Notes: a model not told the origin generated them from the letters alone. DNA of 64,000 nt from CAUZIZ01 sp965222655 (GCA_965222655.1 CBDCUP010000022.1:1875999-1939998); one strand, 5' to 3'; counted from the stretch's first letter, positions 43,791-52,538 are shown. A program made the numbers and translations.

Positions 43791-43906
43791 ACCGCTCTCA
43801 GGTCGCAGGTTCGTCTCAGTTCTTCACTAGATGTCTAATCTTCCACTCCCCAGAAGCACGTTAGATGAGGTGTGTACGAGATCTGGGTTTGCCCCTGGTT
43901 TCCAGT

Positions 43907-43912
43907 TATAAT
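43907..43912 (+). promoter_or_regulatory. Possible -10 element of surE
   Basis: TATAAT lies 13 bases before the surE ATG at 43,926. No good -35 hexamer is found at 16-18 bases upstream, so the promoter call is weak. Confidence 0.35.
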
Positions 43913-43925
43913 CCCTGAGGCAAGC

Positions 43926-44648
43926 ATGAGCGAAAAAGAACTATTGGTCCTTTTGACCAACGACGATGGCGGTCGGGCGCCCGGCCTACAGTCTCTGAAA
44001 CGGGAAATGGAAACCACCGCCAGCGTAGTTATGGTCGCTCCTGATGAGGAGCGGAGTGCGGCCAGCCACGCCCTCACGATTCATGATCCTATTCGGGTGA
44101 TGGAGGTCTCTGAGAACAACTACCTGCTCACCGGAACCCCCGCTGACTGTGTCATTTTTGCCCTCCGCAAACTGATGCCTCGATCCCCAGATCTGGTGAT
44201 AAGTGGAATCAACAGCGGCCCGAATCTAGGGGATGATATCCTCTACTCCGGCACGGTTGCGGCAGCACGCGAAGCCGCTCTGTATGGGATCCCGGCGGTG
44301 GCGGTCTCGCTGGTGGCCAAGGGCGAGGATCTCGACTACGGACCGGCAGCTCGGTTTATCCGAGATCTGGTGAAAGAATTCTATCCCGAACGCACGCCCC
44401 GAGGGACAGCGCTCAATGTCAACATACCTCAGGGTCAGCCAGGTGCCTACCGCTTCACTCGGCAGGGCAGCAAGCGGGCCTGGAGCTCGATCGAGGAGAA
44501 AAGGGATCCTCGAGGCCGCAGATACTATTGGATCGGACGTGATGAGAGCGAGGTGCTGGTGGAAGCCGACACCGACTATCAGGCGATCAACGATGGAGTC
44601 GTCTCATTACCCCACTTCAGCACGATCAGACCGACTACAGAGCACTGA
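43926..44648 (+). CDS. surE: 5'/3'-nucleotidase SurE
   Basis: The ATG at 43,926 (MSEKELLVLLTNDDGG) has GAGG upstream; an ATG at 43,872 lies before the -10 element and is rejected. The protein has 240 residues. Metal ligands are the Asp pair in LTNDDGG, the Ser in DEERSAASHALT and the Asn in SGINSGPNLGDDILYSGTV. This is the SurE survival-protein fold, a metal-dependent phosphatase for nucleoside monophosphates. It is slightly short at the C terminus compared with many relatives. The YqaA-like membrane gene follows on the same strand. Confidence 0.92.
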   Translation: MSEKELLVLLTNDDGGRAPGLQSLKREMETTASVVMVAPDEERSAASHALTIHDPIRVMEVSENNYLLTGTPADCVIFALRKLMPRSPDLVISGINSGPNLGDDILYSGTVAAAREAALYGIPAVAVSLVAKGEDLDYGPAARFIRDLVKEFYPERTPRGTALNVNIPQGQPGAYRFTRQGSKRAWSSIEEKRDPRGRRYYWIGRDESEVLVEADTDYQAINDGVVSLPHFSTIRPTTEH

Positions 44649-44769
44649 AGATCCTCAGTGAGAACACTGCGGATGAACTGCTGCACGTAGCCAGTCCGGA
44701 TACAGGGCCGTGACGAGAGCGGCGGTGTACTAAGGATCCGGGTACTAAGGATCCGGCGAGGAACTCAAT

Positions 44770-45363
44770 ATTTTCGCAGCACTGCGTCGACTCTATGACT
44801 GGGTTCTCAGCTTCGGGAACAGCCCTTATGGGCCGCTCGCGCTCTTCCTGGTAGCGTTCGCTGAATCCTCCTTCTTTCCGATTCCACCAGATGTGCTCCT
44901 TCTCGCTCTGGCCATGGGAGCTACCAGCCGGTCGCTACGCTTCGCGGCGATCTGTACCTTTGGTTCGGTTGCAGGAGCAGCGTTGGGTTACGCCATCGGA
45001 TTCTATTTCTACGAGCTCGTGGGACAAAGTATCATCGAGTTCTACTCGGCTCAGGATTCCTATCAGAAAGTGAAGGTTCTGTACGAAGAGTGGGATGCGG
45101 TGGCGGTAGCGGTGGCAGGTTTCACTCCGGTGCCCTACAAGGTCTTTACGATCGCTGCCGGCACTTTCGCGATCGATCTTCCGACTTTCTTCCTCGCCTC
45201 GATTCTCAGCCGGGGTGCCCGATTCTTCTTGTTGGCGGGATTGATCTGGTGGCGGGGACCGGAAATCCGTCGCTTCATCGACCGTTATTTCAGCCTGTTG
45301 ACCGTGGTCTTTGCCGTACTTCTTGTAGGCGGATTCATTTTTTTGAGATATGCTATGCGCTGA
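44770..45363 (+). CDS. YqaA/DedA-family membrane protein (non-canonical start)
   Basis: The protein-like frame begins upstream of the first GTG (44,893): residues LYDWVLSFGNSPYGPLALFL and FAESSFFPIPPDVLLLALAM are the conserved N terminus of YqaA/SNARE-associated proteins. In-frame stops lie at 44,731 and 44,746. Between 44,749 and 44,893 there is no ATG, GTG or TTG; the best candidate is ATT at 44,770 with GAGGA 8 bases upstream. This gives 197 residues, the usual length. Several membrane helices are present, with GFTPVPYKVFTIAAGTF as the family signature. A direct duplication TACTAAGGATCCGG just upstream (44,728-44,756) may have destroyed the original start. Confidence 0.75.
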   Translation: MFAALRRLYDWVLSFGNSPYGPLALFLVAFAESSFFPIPPDVLLLALAMGATSRSLRFAAICTFGSVAGAALGYAIGFYFYELVGQSIIEFYSAQDSYQKVKVLYEEWDAVAVAVAGFTPVPYKVFTIAAGTFAIDLPTFFLASILSRGARFFLLAGLIWWRGPEIRRFIDRYFSLLTVVFAVLLVGGFIFLRYAMR

Positions 45364-45376
45364 TTTGTGCCTTGAT

Positions 45377-45453
<77 letters not shown>

Positions 45454-45508
45454 AACCCGAGAAAATGCCAGGGCTTCAGGTATCTGGTCCTGGCCAAGAA
45501 CCAGTTCC

Positions 45509-45781
45509 ATGATCGTGCATCGCTACCGGGTCAAGGGGCGGGTCCAGGGTGTGGGGTTTCGGTACTTCACCTATCAGGCGGCCAGAAGTCTGGGGATCAA
45601 GGGTTGGGTCAGGAATCTGAGCAGCGGAGATGTCGAGATCCACGCTCAGGGAAACGATGAATCGATCCGTTCATTCCAAAGTCGGATCGAGTCGGGGCCA
45701 CCGTCGGCACGTGTCAGCGAAGTCGAAATAGAGCCCGTTTCAGCCGAAAACGTCGAAAATTTCTCGATCCGTCACTCCTAG
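45509..45781 (+). CDS. acyP: Acylphosphatase
   Basis: This is a 90-residue acylphosphatase. The phosphate-binding loop is KGRVQGVGFRYFTYQAA, with the catalytic Arg in GFRYF. The catalytic Asn is in GWVRNLSSGDVEIHAQG. The family hydrolyses acyl phosphates such as carbamoyl phosphate or 1,3-bisphosphoglycerate. It follows tRNA-Pro and converges with the TPR gene. Length and both active-site motifs are normal. Confidence 0.95.
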   Translation: MIVHRYRVKGRVQGVGFRYFTYQAARSLGIKGWVRNLSSGDVEIHAQGNDESIRSFQSRIESGPPSARVSEVEIEPVSAENVENFSIRHS

Positions 45782-45846
45782 CTTTGCCTTGGGGTGCGAG
45801 AGTGGACTGAGTTACTCGGGACTCTGGGCTGGGTTAGCAGCGGAGG

Positions 45847-46677
45847 TCAGGCTTCGGTGTCGTCGGGTGCCTTCGAGTCTTCCAACTCGTCGATCCGGCT
45901 TTGAGCCTCCTGAGACTGCTGGCTGGTGGGAAACTCAGAGGTGATTTTCCTGTACTGTTCAATAGCCTTGTCCCGGTTTCCCGCTTTTTCGTAGCTCTGT
46001 CCGAGGCTCATGAGGATGATCTGTTGAGGATAGTTGGGGGACGGCTCTTCCACCATCTGCTCCAGTAGATCGGCGGCCTCTTTAGCACTGCCTTCGCCCA
46101 GAAGGATCTGTGCCAGAGCGTTGCGGGAGAGATTTTTGGTATCGGCGGCATCCGCATTGTCGATCACCCAGAGGAGGCCTTCCTTGGCTTCCTCGATTCG
46201 ATCAGTCTGACGCGCGATCAGTGCAAGGTAGTAGCGGGATAGAACTCCGAGTTGAGAGTCGGGATGCTCCTGCACCAACTGAAGGAAAGCTTTTTCGGCT
46301 TTCTGGATCCGTTCCTGATCGGATTGAAATCGGTATCGGTTGTTAGCCAACTCTTGAGCGCGAGCCTGAGCCTTTTCCTCGGCCGATTTCTCTACCTTTT
46401 CCTCGCCCTCTACCTTTTCCTCGCTCTTCTCTTCAACCTTGTCTATGGTTGCGTGGTAGAGTTCAAGGGCGTCTGAGAACAGGCCTTGAGTCTCAGCGGC
46501 CTGCCCGGCACGATAGCCTTGGAGGGCCCAAAGGCCGACAATCACGACTACCAGAACGACAGCCGCAGCCGCGAGGTAGTTTCGGTTACGAAGAACCCAT
46601 TGAGAGATCTGAGAGAGTCGGGCGTGGATCCTGTCCTCTTGGACAATTTCCTTGCGGGAAAGCCGTTTTAGTGCCAA
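45847..46677 (-). CDS. Membrane-anchored TPR protein, YfgM-like
   Basis: The start is TTG at 46,677 with AAGGAAGG upstream. The protein has 276 residues: a short cytoplasmic tail, one membrane helix (NYLAAAAVVLVVVIVGLWAL, about 35-54), a Glu/Lys-rich low-complexity stretch (about 80-105), then tetratricopeptide repeats (AEKAFLQLVQEHPDSQLG, GQSYEKAGNRDKAIEQYRKI). This matches the YfgM/DUF2133 type, periplasmic TPR partners of outer-membrane assembly or chaperone systems. The tRNA-Arg gene lies 40 bases upstream on the same strand. Confidence 0.8.
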   Translation of the reverse strand: MALKRLSRKEIVQEDRIHARLSQISQWVLRNRNYLAAAAVVLVVVIVGLWALQGYRAGQAAETQGLFSDALELYHATIDKVEEKSEEKVEGEEKVEKSAEEKAQARAQELANNRYRFQSDQERIQKAEKAFLQLVQEHPDSQLGVLSRYYLALIARQTDRIEEAKEGLLWVIDNADAADTKNLSRNALAQILLGEGSAKEAADLLEQMVEEPSPNYPQQIILMSLGQSYEKAGNRDKAIEQYRKITSEFPTSQQSQEAQSRIDELEDSKAPDDTEA

Positions 46678-46717
46678 ATCGCTACCTTCCTTGTACTGGA
46701 CTGTTCCTTTGTTGTCT

Positions 46718-46791
46718 TGCGCCTGGCAGGACTCGAACCTGCGGCACAGGGGTTAGGAACCCCTAGCTCTATCCACCTGAGCTACAGGCGC
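46718..46791 (-). tRNA. tRNA-Arg (anticodon CCT)
   Basis: On the minus strand the cloverleaf is complete. The acceptor is GCGCCTG pairing with CAGGCGC, discriminator A. The D arm is GCTCAGGTGGATAGAGC, the anticodon stem AGGGG/CCCCT with loop TTCCTAA, and the T arm GCAGG-TTCGAGT-CCTGC. The anticodon CCT reads the Arg codon AGG. No CCA is encoded, unlike tRNA-Pro. Confidence 0.95.
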
Positions 46792-47003
46792 ATCGCGGCT
46801 TAGTGTACCAAAGAACCGGGTTGGGCTGCCACGTAGGGGAAATCTCAGATTCCAGAGGCTCCTTTTGAGTGCCACTCGGCAAAAAACTTGGGCTTCCGGC
46901 CGTAGCGGTGGTCCCCAGGCAAGGGCCGCGGCAAGGGGCTGAAGACGGGAACTCCGAAATATCTTGTCACCGACAGAACTTTGTGCGCTGGTATACTTCA
47001 TCA

Positions 47004-48137
47004 ATGGCGCTTGCTGCCTATGCCATGCACGACGGGGATAGTGCAGGGCGGCGTTTTCCCGAGAGACAGCACCCCTATCGCAGCGAGTATCAGAGAGACC
47101 GGGATCGCATCATTCACACCAAGGCCTTCCGTCGTCTGGAACGGAAGACCCAGGTCTTCAGTCCAGCCTACTCAGATCATTTTCGCAATCGTTTGACGCA
47201 TACCCTGGAGGTGAGCCAGATCGCGCGGACCGTCAGCGCGGCCCTGGGACTGAACACGGATCTGTGCGAGGTTCTGGCTCTGAGCCACGACATAGGACAT
47301 CCTCCCTTCAGTCATGATGGAGAGGAAGTGCTGAACAGACTCATGCACGAGTGTGGTTCTGGATTCGAGCACAATCTTCACGCCCTCAGGATCATCGAAG
47401 ACTTTGAAGAAAAGTACGCTTCCTTCCGGGGGCTCAACCTGACCTTCGAAGTGCGCGAGGGTGTGGTCAAACACAGCCGTGACTATGCAAGGGAAGACAC
47501 GACGTATGTTGATATCAGCGAGTACCGGAAAGGAGATCGACCTCCTCTAGAGGCCCAGCTAATCGACCTCACTGACGAGATTGCCTATAACTCTGCGGAT
47601 TTGGATGATGGATACGATTCTGGGCTGCTTTCCGTCGATCAGATTTGCCGGCACGTGAACTTGTTTCGTGAGCTCTACCAGGAGGTGCAATCAGCTTACG
47701 GTGATGCCGCTGAGGCTGTCAGGGTGAGCGAGACCGTTCGCCGGCTTATCGATGTCCTCGCCACCAGTTTGATTCGTGAGACTCGCTCCCTTATCGAGAG
47801 CAACCAGATTGAGAGTGTTGAGGCAGTGAGGGCGTTCCCTGGGAGATTGGCTGGTTTCGAAGCTGAGATTGCTGCCAACAACCAGCAACTGAAGCAGTTT
47901 CTGCGTGCGCACCTTTATACCCATCCAGCACTGAAAAAGGCGCGCGAGGAAGCGAGGTCTTTGATTGAGGGGCTCTTCTGCCACTACGTGGATTATCCTC
48001 AGAGGCTTCCCGAGGGTCATCATTCCCGCATTGGAGCTCTGGGCGTTCACCGCGTCGTATGCGACTATATTGCAGGAATGACCGACTCCTATGCCCGGAG
48101 CCGATACGCGGCGAGCTCAAAGCACACAATTGCTTGA
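47004..48137 (+). CDS. dgt: Deoxyguanosinetriphosphate triphosphohydrolase-like protein
   Basis: The ATG at 47,004 (MALAAYAMHDGDSAGRRFPE) begins the family homology; a longer frame upstream is unlike Dgt. The protein has 377 residues. The HD-domain metal ligands are His in FRNRLTHTLEVSQIAR, His-Asp in LALSHDIGHPPFSHDGE and Asp in LTDEIAYNSADLDDG. The motif YRSEYQRDRDRIIHTKAFRR is the usual N-terminal signature. The enzyme removes triphosphate from dNTPs and helps control the dNTP pool. A TATACT at 46,992-46,997 is only 6 bases from the ATG, so either the transcript is leaderless or this is chance. Confidence 0.93.
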   Translation: MALAAYAMHDGDSAGRRFPERQHPYRSEYQRDRDRIIHTKAFRRLERKTQVFSPAYSDHFRNRLTHTLEVSQIARTVSAALGLNTDLCEVLALSHDIGHPPFSHDGEEVLNRLMHECGSGFEHNLHALRIIEDFEEKYASFRGLNLTFEVREGVVKHSRDYAREDTTYVDISEYRKGDRPPLEAQLIDLTDEIAYNSADLDDGYDSGLLSVDQICRHVNLFRELYQEVQSAYGDAAEAVRVSETVRRLIDVLATSLIRETRSLIESNQIESVEAVRAFPGRLAGFEAEIAANNQQLKQFLRAHLYTHPALKKAREEARSLIEGLFCHYVDYPQRLPEGHHSRIGALGVHRVVCDYIAGMTDSYARSRYAASSKHTIA

Positions 48138-48176
48138 GCGAAAGCAGTTCAGGGATCCTGGGCCGGTTCTGACAGG

Positions 48177-48206
48177 TTGACAGTCCAGCCCCAAATGTAG
48201 TAGATT
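48177..48206 (+). promoter_or_regulatory. Sigma70-type promoter of the yceD-rpmF-fab cluster
   Basis: TTGACA (48,177-48,182) and TAGATT (48,201-48,206) are spaced by 18 bases, about 55 bases before the yceD ATG. The -35 is perfect, the -10 matches four of six consensus positions. It could drive the whole yceD-rpmF-fabDG-acpP-fabF run. Confidence 0.55.
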
Positions 48207-48261
48207 CCCGTTTCTTCAAGAGCAGCCGAAATCCACCGAGAGAATTCTGGAATCAGACACC

Positions 48262-48795
48262 ATGCTCGTCAATATCGGCCAGTTGAGGGAGAGATCAGAA
48301 CCGCTCGCGTTGGAATTGGACTTTACCGAAGAGGCACTGAAGATCAAGTCGGATTTAGGTGAGCTGGAGCGCCCGGCCCATGCGGATTTGAGGCTGTCGC
48401 TTTCAGGGGATCTAGTGCGGGTCCGGGGACGGATTTCTGCTGTGCTCAGGCTCATGTGTTGTCGCTGCTTGAAACCGATCCAAGAGAGTGTAGACAAGGA
48501 GTTCGAGGTCGAATATAGTCCCGATCCCCTGGTAGACAATGAGGGAGACGAGTTCGAATTGAACTACGATGATCTCTTGGTTGGCTTCTATCGAAATGAT
48601 CAGCTGGATTTAAGTGCCCTGGTTGGAGAGCAGATCGTCCTGGAGACTCCGATGCATCCGATTTGCCGTGAGAGCTGTCAAGGATTATGTGATCAGTGCG
48701 GAGCCGATCTAAATGAGGGACAATGCGCCTGTGTGCGTGAAACCATCGATCCAAGGCTAGCCCCCTTGGCGGCTTTGAAGCAGAGGTTGCAATGA
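48262..48795 (+). CDS. yceD: DUF177 / YceD-family protein
   Basis: This is a 177-residue protein with the YceD pattern: RLMCCRCLKPIQESVD in the middle and PICRESCQGLCDQCGADLNE near the C terminus, with paired Cys that may bind zinc. YceD is usually encoded just before rpmF, as here, and is linked to 23S rRNA or ribosome maturation in bacteria and plastids. The start is ATG at 48,262. The promoter is 55 bases upstream. The rpmF gene follows after 127 bases. Confidence 0.9.
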   Translation: MLVNIGQLRERSEPLALELDFTEEALKIKSDLGELERPAHADLRLSLSGDLVRVRGRISAVLRLMCCRCLKPIQESVDKEFEVEYSPDPLVDNEGDEFELNYDDLLVGFYRNDQLDLSALVGEQIVLETPMHPICRESCQGLCDQCGADLNEGQCACVRETIDPRLAPLAALKQRLQ

Positions 48796-48922
48796 AGACG
48801 GCTAGCTGAAGGCTGCGCAAGCAACCCGGACTCGGGTCCCGTTCTTTGGAAGGATTCGCGGTGTTCCCAACAGATCGTGACTCTTGGTTTCTGGTCAGGG
48901 ATGGATAGGAAAGGATAGTACG

Positions 48923-49105
48923 GTGGCAAACCCAAAACGAAGACATTCTAAGTCCCGGAGAGGAAAACGAAGGGCCCACAACGCGCTCACAGCTCCAGGT
49001 CTATCGGTCTGTAGCAATTGTGGTGGCGCGGTCCTGCCCCATCGCACCTGCCCCGGTTGTGGTTTCTACAAGGGCCGGCAGATCATGGAAGTCGAGGAGA
49101 GCTGA
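48923..49105 (+). CDS. rpmF: Ribosomal protein bL32
   Basis: The GTG at 48,923 gives VANPKRRHSKSRRGKRRAHN, the canonical bL32 N terminus, with GGAAAGGAT upstream. The protein has 60 residues. The four-Cys zinc ribbon is complete: CSNCGG and CPGCGFYKGR. It is a structural protein of the large ribosomal subunit. In most bacteria plsX and fabH follow; here fabD is next. Confidence 0.97.
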   Translation: MANPKRRHSKSRRGKRRAHNALTAPGLSVCSNCGGAVLPHRTCPGCGFYKGRQIMEVEES

Positions 49106-49161
49106 GGGTTCGTTCGAGAGTAACCTTTCAGAGCTGCAAGCCCTCAGAGCACAATCATCCC

Positions 49162-50076
49162 ATGATAGCCTTCGTCTTCCCAGGTCAGGGCTCTCAGCGC
49201 TCGGGAATGGGCCGTGACGTCGCCGAGGCTTTTCCGGAAGCCCAGGCAGTCTTCCAAGAAGCCGATGACGTGCTCGGTTTCAGTCTCAGTCAGCTCTGTT
49301 TTGAGGGTTCAGACGAGGATCTTTCGCTCACCGAGAACACTCAACCTGCCATTCTGACGACATCCATTGCTTTATTCCGAGTCCTGGAGCAGCGCGGCAA
49401 GCTTCCTGATTTTGTGGCCGGGCACAGTCTCGGCGAGTATTCGGCGGTAGTTTCCGCTGGCGCGCTCCAGTTCTCCGACAGCGTGGGTCTGGTTCGCCAG
49501 CGAGGACAATTCATGCAGGAGGCGGTGCCCGTGGGTGCGGGAAGCATGGCTGCGGTGTTGGGGCTGGAGCCGGCGGAGGTAGAGAGAGTGTGCCAGGACG
49601 CAAGCCAGGGTGAGGTCGTCTCTCCAGCCAACCTGAACTCGCCTGGGCAGATCGTCATTTCCGGCAGTCGGGCTGCAGTCCAGCGGGCCTGTCTCATGGC
49701 CAAAGAACGGGGAGCTCGCAAGACCATTGAGGTCTCCGTGAGCGCACCTTTTCATTGCCCTCTGATGAAACCGGCTGAAGAACGGTTGGCAGAGGCGATG
49801 CAATCCGTGCCCTTCACGGATTTGAGGCGACCTCTGGTCAACAACTTTGGTGCGGAGATGTTGACCAGTGCGGAAGCAGTGCGGGAGGGTCTGATCCGCC
49901 AGGTTTCAGCACCGGTACGCTGGAAGGAAGTCGTCGAAACCCTTTGGCATCAAGGCGTTCGAACCTTCGTCGAGGTGGGTCCGGGCAAGGTGCTGAGCCG
50001 GCTCATTCAGCAGACGATCTCGTCGGCTGAAACCGTACAGATCGGGAGCCGGAGACAGTTGGAGGCCTATGTCTGA
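49162..50076 (+). CDS. fabD: Malonyl-CoA:ACP transacylase
   Basis: The ATG at 49,162 (MIAFVFPGQGSQRSGMGRDV) is the family N terminus. The protein has 304 residues. The catalytic Ser is in VAGHSLGEYSAVVSAG and the His in SVSAPFHCPLMKP. QRGQFMQEAVPVGAGSMAAV carries the substrate-binding Arg/Gln region. It loads malonyl groups on ACP for fatty acid synthesis. It overlaps fabG by 8 bases, so translation is coupled. Confidence 0.97.
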   Translation: MIAFVFPGQGSQRSGMGRDVAEAFPEAQAVFQEADDVLGFSLSQLCFEGSDEDLSLTENTQPAILTTSIALFRVLEQRGKLPDFVAGHSLGEYSAVVSAGALQFSDSVGLVRQRGQFMQEAVPVGAGSMAAVLGLEPAEVERVCQDASQGEVVSPANLNSPGQIVISGSRAAVQRACLMAKERGARKTIEVSVSAPFHCPLMKPAEERLAEAMQSVPFTDLRRPLVNNFGAEMLTSAEAVREGLIRQVSAPVRWKEVVETLWHQGVRTFVEVGPGKVLSRLIQQTISSAETVQIGSRRQLEAYV

Positions 50077-50812
50077 TCTTTCAGATTGCGTCGCACTGGT
50101 GACCGGTGCATCCCGAGGAATTGGACGCAAGGTTGCCGAGGATCTTGCAAGTCACGGAGCCGCGGTAGCGGTGGCGGCACGGTCCCTCTCTGCAATCGAG
50201 GAGTGTGCCGACGCGATTCGAAAGAAGGGTGGGGAAAGCCTGGCGGTCCAGCTGGACGTCTCGAACCCGGAGCAGGTCAACGATTGCGTAACGCAGATCC
50301 GTGAGCGTTTTGGGAAGATCGACATTCTCGTGAACAACGCTGGGATTGTCCGAGATAACCTGTTGCTTCGTATGAAGGAAGAGGAGTGGAGGACAGTCCT
50401 CTCGACCAATCTGGACGGAGTCTTCTACGTCACCCAAGCAGTTATCAAGGGTATGATTCGAGAGCGTTTCGGCCGCGTGATCAATATTACCTCGGTGGTT
50501 GGACAGATGGGCAACGCAGGACAGACGAACTACGTGGCGAGCAAGAGCGGCTTGATTGGATTCACCAAGGCACTTGCCCGGGAGCTAGGCGGTCGGAACG
50601 TGACCGTCAATGCGGTTGCCCCAGGATTCATCGAGACCGATATGACCCGAGATCTGCCCGAAAAGACGCGGATCGAGTTGGAGGCTTCGATCCCGCTGAA
50701 GCGCCTCGGAAACGTTGAAGATGTTGCCTTTGGAGTACGATTTTTGGCCTCAAAAGAGGCTGGATATATCACAGGTCATGTGCTAAGTATAAACGGCGGA
50801 ATGTACATGTAA
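50069..50812 (+). CDS. fabG: 3-oxoacyl-ACP reductase
   Basis: This is a 247-residue short-chain dehydrogenase. The cofactor motif is VTGASRGIGRKVAEDL, followed by LVNNAGIVRDNLLLRM. The catalytic Ser lies in NITSVVGQMGNAGQ, and Tyr/Lys in TNYVASKSGLIGFTK. The end GYITGHVLSINGGMYM is typical FabG. GGAGG is 5 bases before the ATG. It reduces 3-oxoacyl-ACP with NADPH in fatty acid elongation and is followed by acpP after 57 bases. Confidence 0.97.
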   Translation: MSDLSDCVALVTGASRGIGRKVAEDLASHGAAVAVAARSLSAIEECADAIRKKGGESLAVQLDVSNPEQVNDCVTQIRERFGKIDILVNNAGIVRDNLLLRMKEEEWRTVLSTNLDGVFYVTQAVIKGMIRERFGRVINITSVVGQMGNAGQTNYVASKSGLIGFTKALARELGGRNVTVNAVAPGFIETDMTRDLPEKTRIELEASIPLKRLGNVEDVAFGVRFLASKEAGYITGHVLSINGGMYM

Positions 50813-50869
50813 GGACTTCCTGCGACAATGCTGGAGGCCTTGAATCTTTTTGGGAAGAGAGGAGGAATA

Positions 50870-51106
50870 GTGGCATCGCTCGAGGACAGCGTGAAGGCTA
50901 TTATAGTAGAGCAGCTGGGTGTGAATGAAACTGAGGTGAACTCTGACTCTCACTTCGTGGACGACTTGGGTGCCGATTCGCTTGACACGGTCGAACTCGT
51001 CATGAAGTTTGAGGAGGATTTCGACCTGGAAATCCCCGACGAAGATGCGGAGAAGATCCTAACCGTCCGGGATTCGATCGACTATATCAAGGCTCACAAA
51101 AAGTAG
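50870..51106 (+). CDS. acpP: Acyl carrier protein
   Basis: The GTG at 50,870 (VASLEDSVKAIIVEQLGVNE) has GGAGGA upstream; an earlier ATG at 50,828 would add an unrelated 14-residue leader. The protein is 78 residues and acidic. The phosphopantetheine Ser is in VDDLGADSLDTVELVMKFEE. It carries growing acyl chains. Its place between fabG and fabF is the standard one. Confidence 0.97.
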   Translation: MASLEDSVKAIIVEQLGVNETEVNSDSHFVDDLGADSLDTVELVMKFEEDFDLEIPDEDAEKILTVRDSIDYIKAHKK

Positions 51107-51129
51107 GACCTTCCGGAAGCAGGAAAATC

Positions 51130-52371
51130 TTGAAAAGAAGGGTCGTCGTGACAGGCGTGGGGTTGGTGTCTGCCTTAGGCTTGGACGCGGAAACCACCTG
51201 GAAAGCTTTGTGCGAGGGAAAGAACGGCGTCGGTCCCATCACTCACTTTGACGCCTCCGAGTTCTCCAGTCGGATCGCAGCAGAGGTGAAGGGCTTCGAT
51301 CCCTTGGTCTTCATGAAGCCCAAGGATGCCCGCAAGATGGATAACTTCATCCTCTACGCGATAGCCGCCAGCGAGGATGCGGTCCAAAACGCCTCTTTGA
51401 AGATCGATCGGAGCAATAGCGAACGCATCGGCGTCTATATTGGTTCCGGGATCGGAGGGTTCGCCTTTATCGAGCGGGAGCACATCACCTTTCTGGAGAA
51501 GGGGCCTCGCAAGATTTCGCCGTTTTTCATTCCCTCCTGCATCGTGAATCTGGCTGCGGGGCAGGTCTCAATCAGGCTTGGCGCGCAGGGTCCCAACTCC
51601 GCTAGTTGCACCGCCTGCTCGGCGGGTAGTCATGCGATTGGGGATGCTTTCAAGATGATTCAGCGCGGGGATGCGGACGTCATGATCGCCGGCGGTACGG
51701 AAGCCGCAATCACTCAGATGGGTGTGGGGGGGTTCGCCGCCATGAGGGCGCTCTCTACCCGCAATGATCAGCCTGAAAAGGCAAGTCGTCCCTTCGATCT
51801 TGAGCGAGATGGTTTTGTGGTGGGTGAGGGAGCCGGCATTCTGGTGTTGGAAGAGTTCTCGAACGCCGAGCGTCGAGGAGCCAATATCTTGGCAGAAGTG
51901 AGCGGCTATGGGATGAGTGGCGATGCTCACCATATCACCGCTCCCCCGGAAAATGGCTCAGGTGCCATTCGGGTGATGCAGGCAACTCTGAAGGATGCCC
52001 AGATCGATCCCAGCAAAGTGGACTACATCAACGCGCATGGTACGAGTACCCCTCCCAATGACCGAATCGAGACGCTGGCCATCAAGAAGGTGTTTGGAGA
52101 GCGAGCCTACAAGCTGCCGATCAGCTCAACCAAGTCGATGACAGGCCATCTGCTTGGCGCTGCCGGTGGATTGGAAGGTGGCATCACCGTCCTGGCACTC
52201 CGCCACCAGGTCATTCCTCCTACGATCAATCTGGAAGTTCCGGATCCGGACTGTGATCTCGACTATGTTCCACACCATTTCCGTCGTGGAGACATGCGCT
52301 ACGCCATGTCCAATTCCTTCGGTTTCGGAGGAACCAATGCTTGCCTCCTGTTCAAGAAATACGAGGGATGA
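51130..52371 (+). CDS. fabF: 3-oxoacyl-ACP synthase II
   Basis: The start is TTG at 51,130 (MKRRVVVTGVGLVSALGLDA), 23 bases after acpP. The protein has 413 residues. The Cys-His-His triad is complete: Cys in SASCTACSAGSHAIGDAF, His in YINAHGTSTPPND and His in STKSMTGHLLGAAGG. It condenses malonyl-ACP with acyl-ACP. Just after its stop begins a tandem array of 14/15-bp units. No fabH or plsX is near, so the initiating synthase must be encoded elsewhere. Confidence 0.97.
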   Translation: MKRRVVVTGVGLVSALGLDAETTWKALCEGKNGVGPITHFDASEFSSRIAAEVKGFDPLVFMKPKDARKMDNFILYAIAASEDAVQNASLKIDRSNSERIGVYIGSGIGGFAFIEREHITFLEKGPRKISPFFIPSCIVNLAAGQVSIRLGAQGPNSASCTACSAGSHAIGDAFKMIQRGDADVMIAGGTEAAITQMGVGGFAAMRALSTRNDQPEKASRPFDLERDGFVVGEGAGILVLEEFSNAERRGANILAEVSGYGMSGDAHHITAPPENGSGAIRVMQATLKDAQIDPSKVDYINAHGTSTPPNDRIETLAIKKVFGERAYKLPISSTKSMTGHLLGAAGGLEGGITVLALRHQVIPPTINLEVPDPDCDLDYVPHHFRRGDMRYAMSNSFGFGGTNACLLFKKYEG

Positions 52372-52377
52372 GAAATG

Positions 52378-52519
52378 GGGGCTAACGCTGGGCTAACGCA
52401 GGGTTGAATGCGCAAGGGTTGAATGCGCAAGGGTTGAATGCGCAGGGTTGAATGCGCAGGGGTTGAATGCGCAGGGTTGAATGCGCAGGGGTTGAATGTG
52501 CAGGGGTTGAATGCAGGGT
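52378..52519. repeat. Tandem repeat (11-bp then 14/15-bp units) after fabF
   Basis: Two units of GGGCTAACGC(T/A) are followed by about eight copies of GGGTTGAATGCGCA, some with one extra A or G. The array begins 7 bases after the fabF stop and ends just before a TATAAT at 52,533. Confidence 0.93.
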
Positions 52520-52532
52520 GGGAAGCCTCTGT

Positions 52533-52538
52533 TATAAT
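52533..52538 (+). promoter_or_regulatory. -10 element of the pgpH-ybeY-CNNM-ribD run
   Basis: A perfect TATAAT lies about 140 bases before pgpH. The upstream TTGAAT, in the last tandem unit, is 20 bases away, longer than ideal. A hairpin AGCGGC/GCCGCT (52,560-52,576) follows in the leader. Confidence 0.45.
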
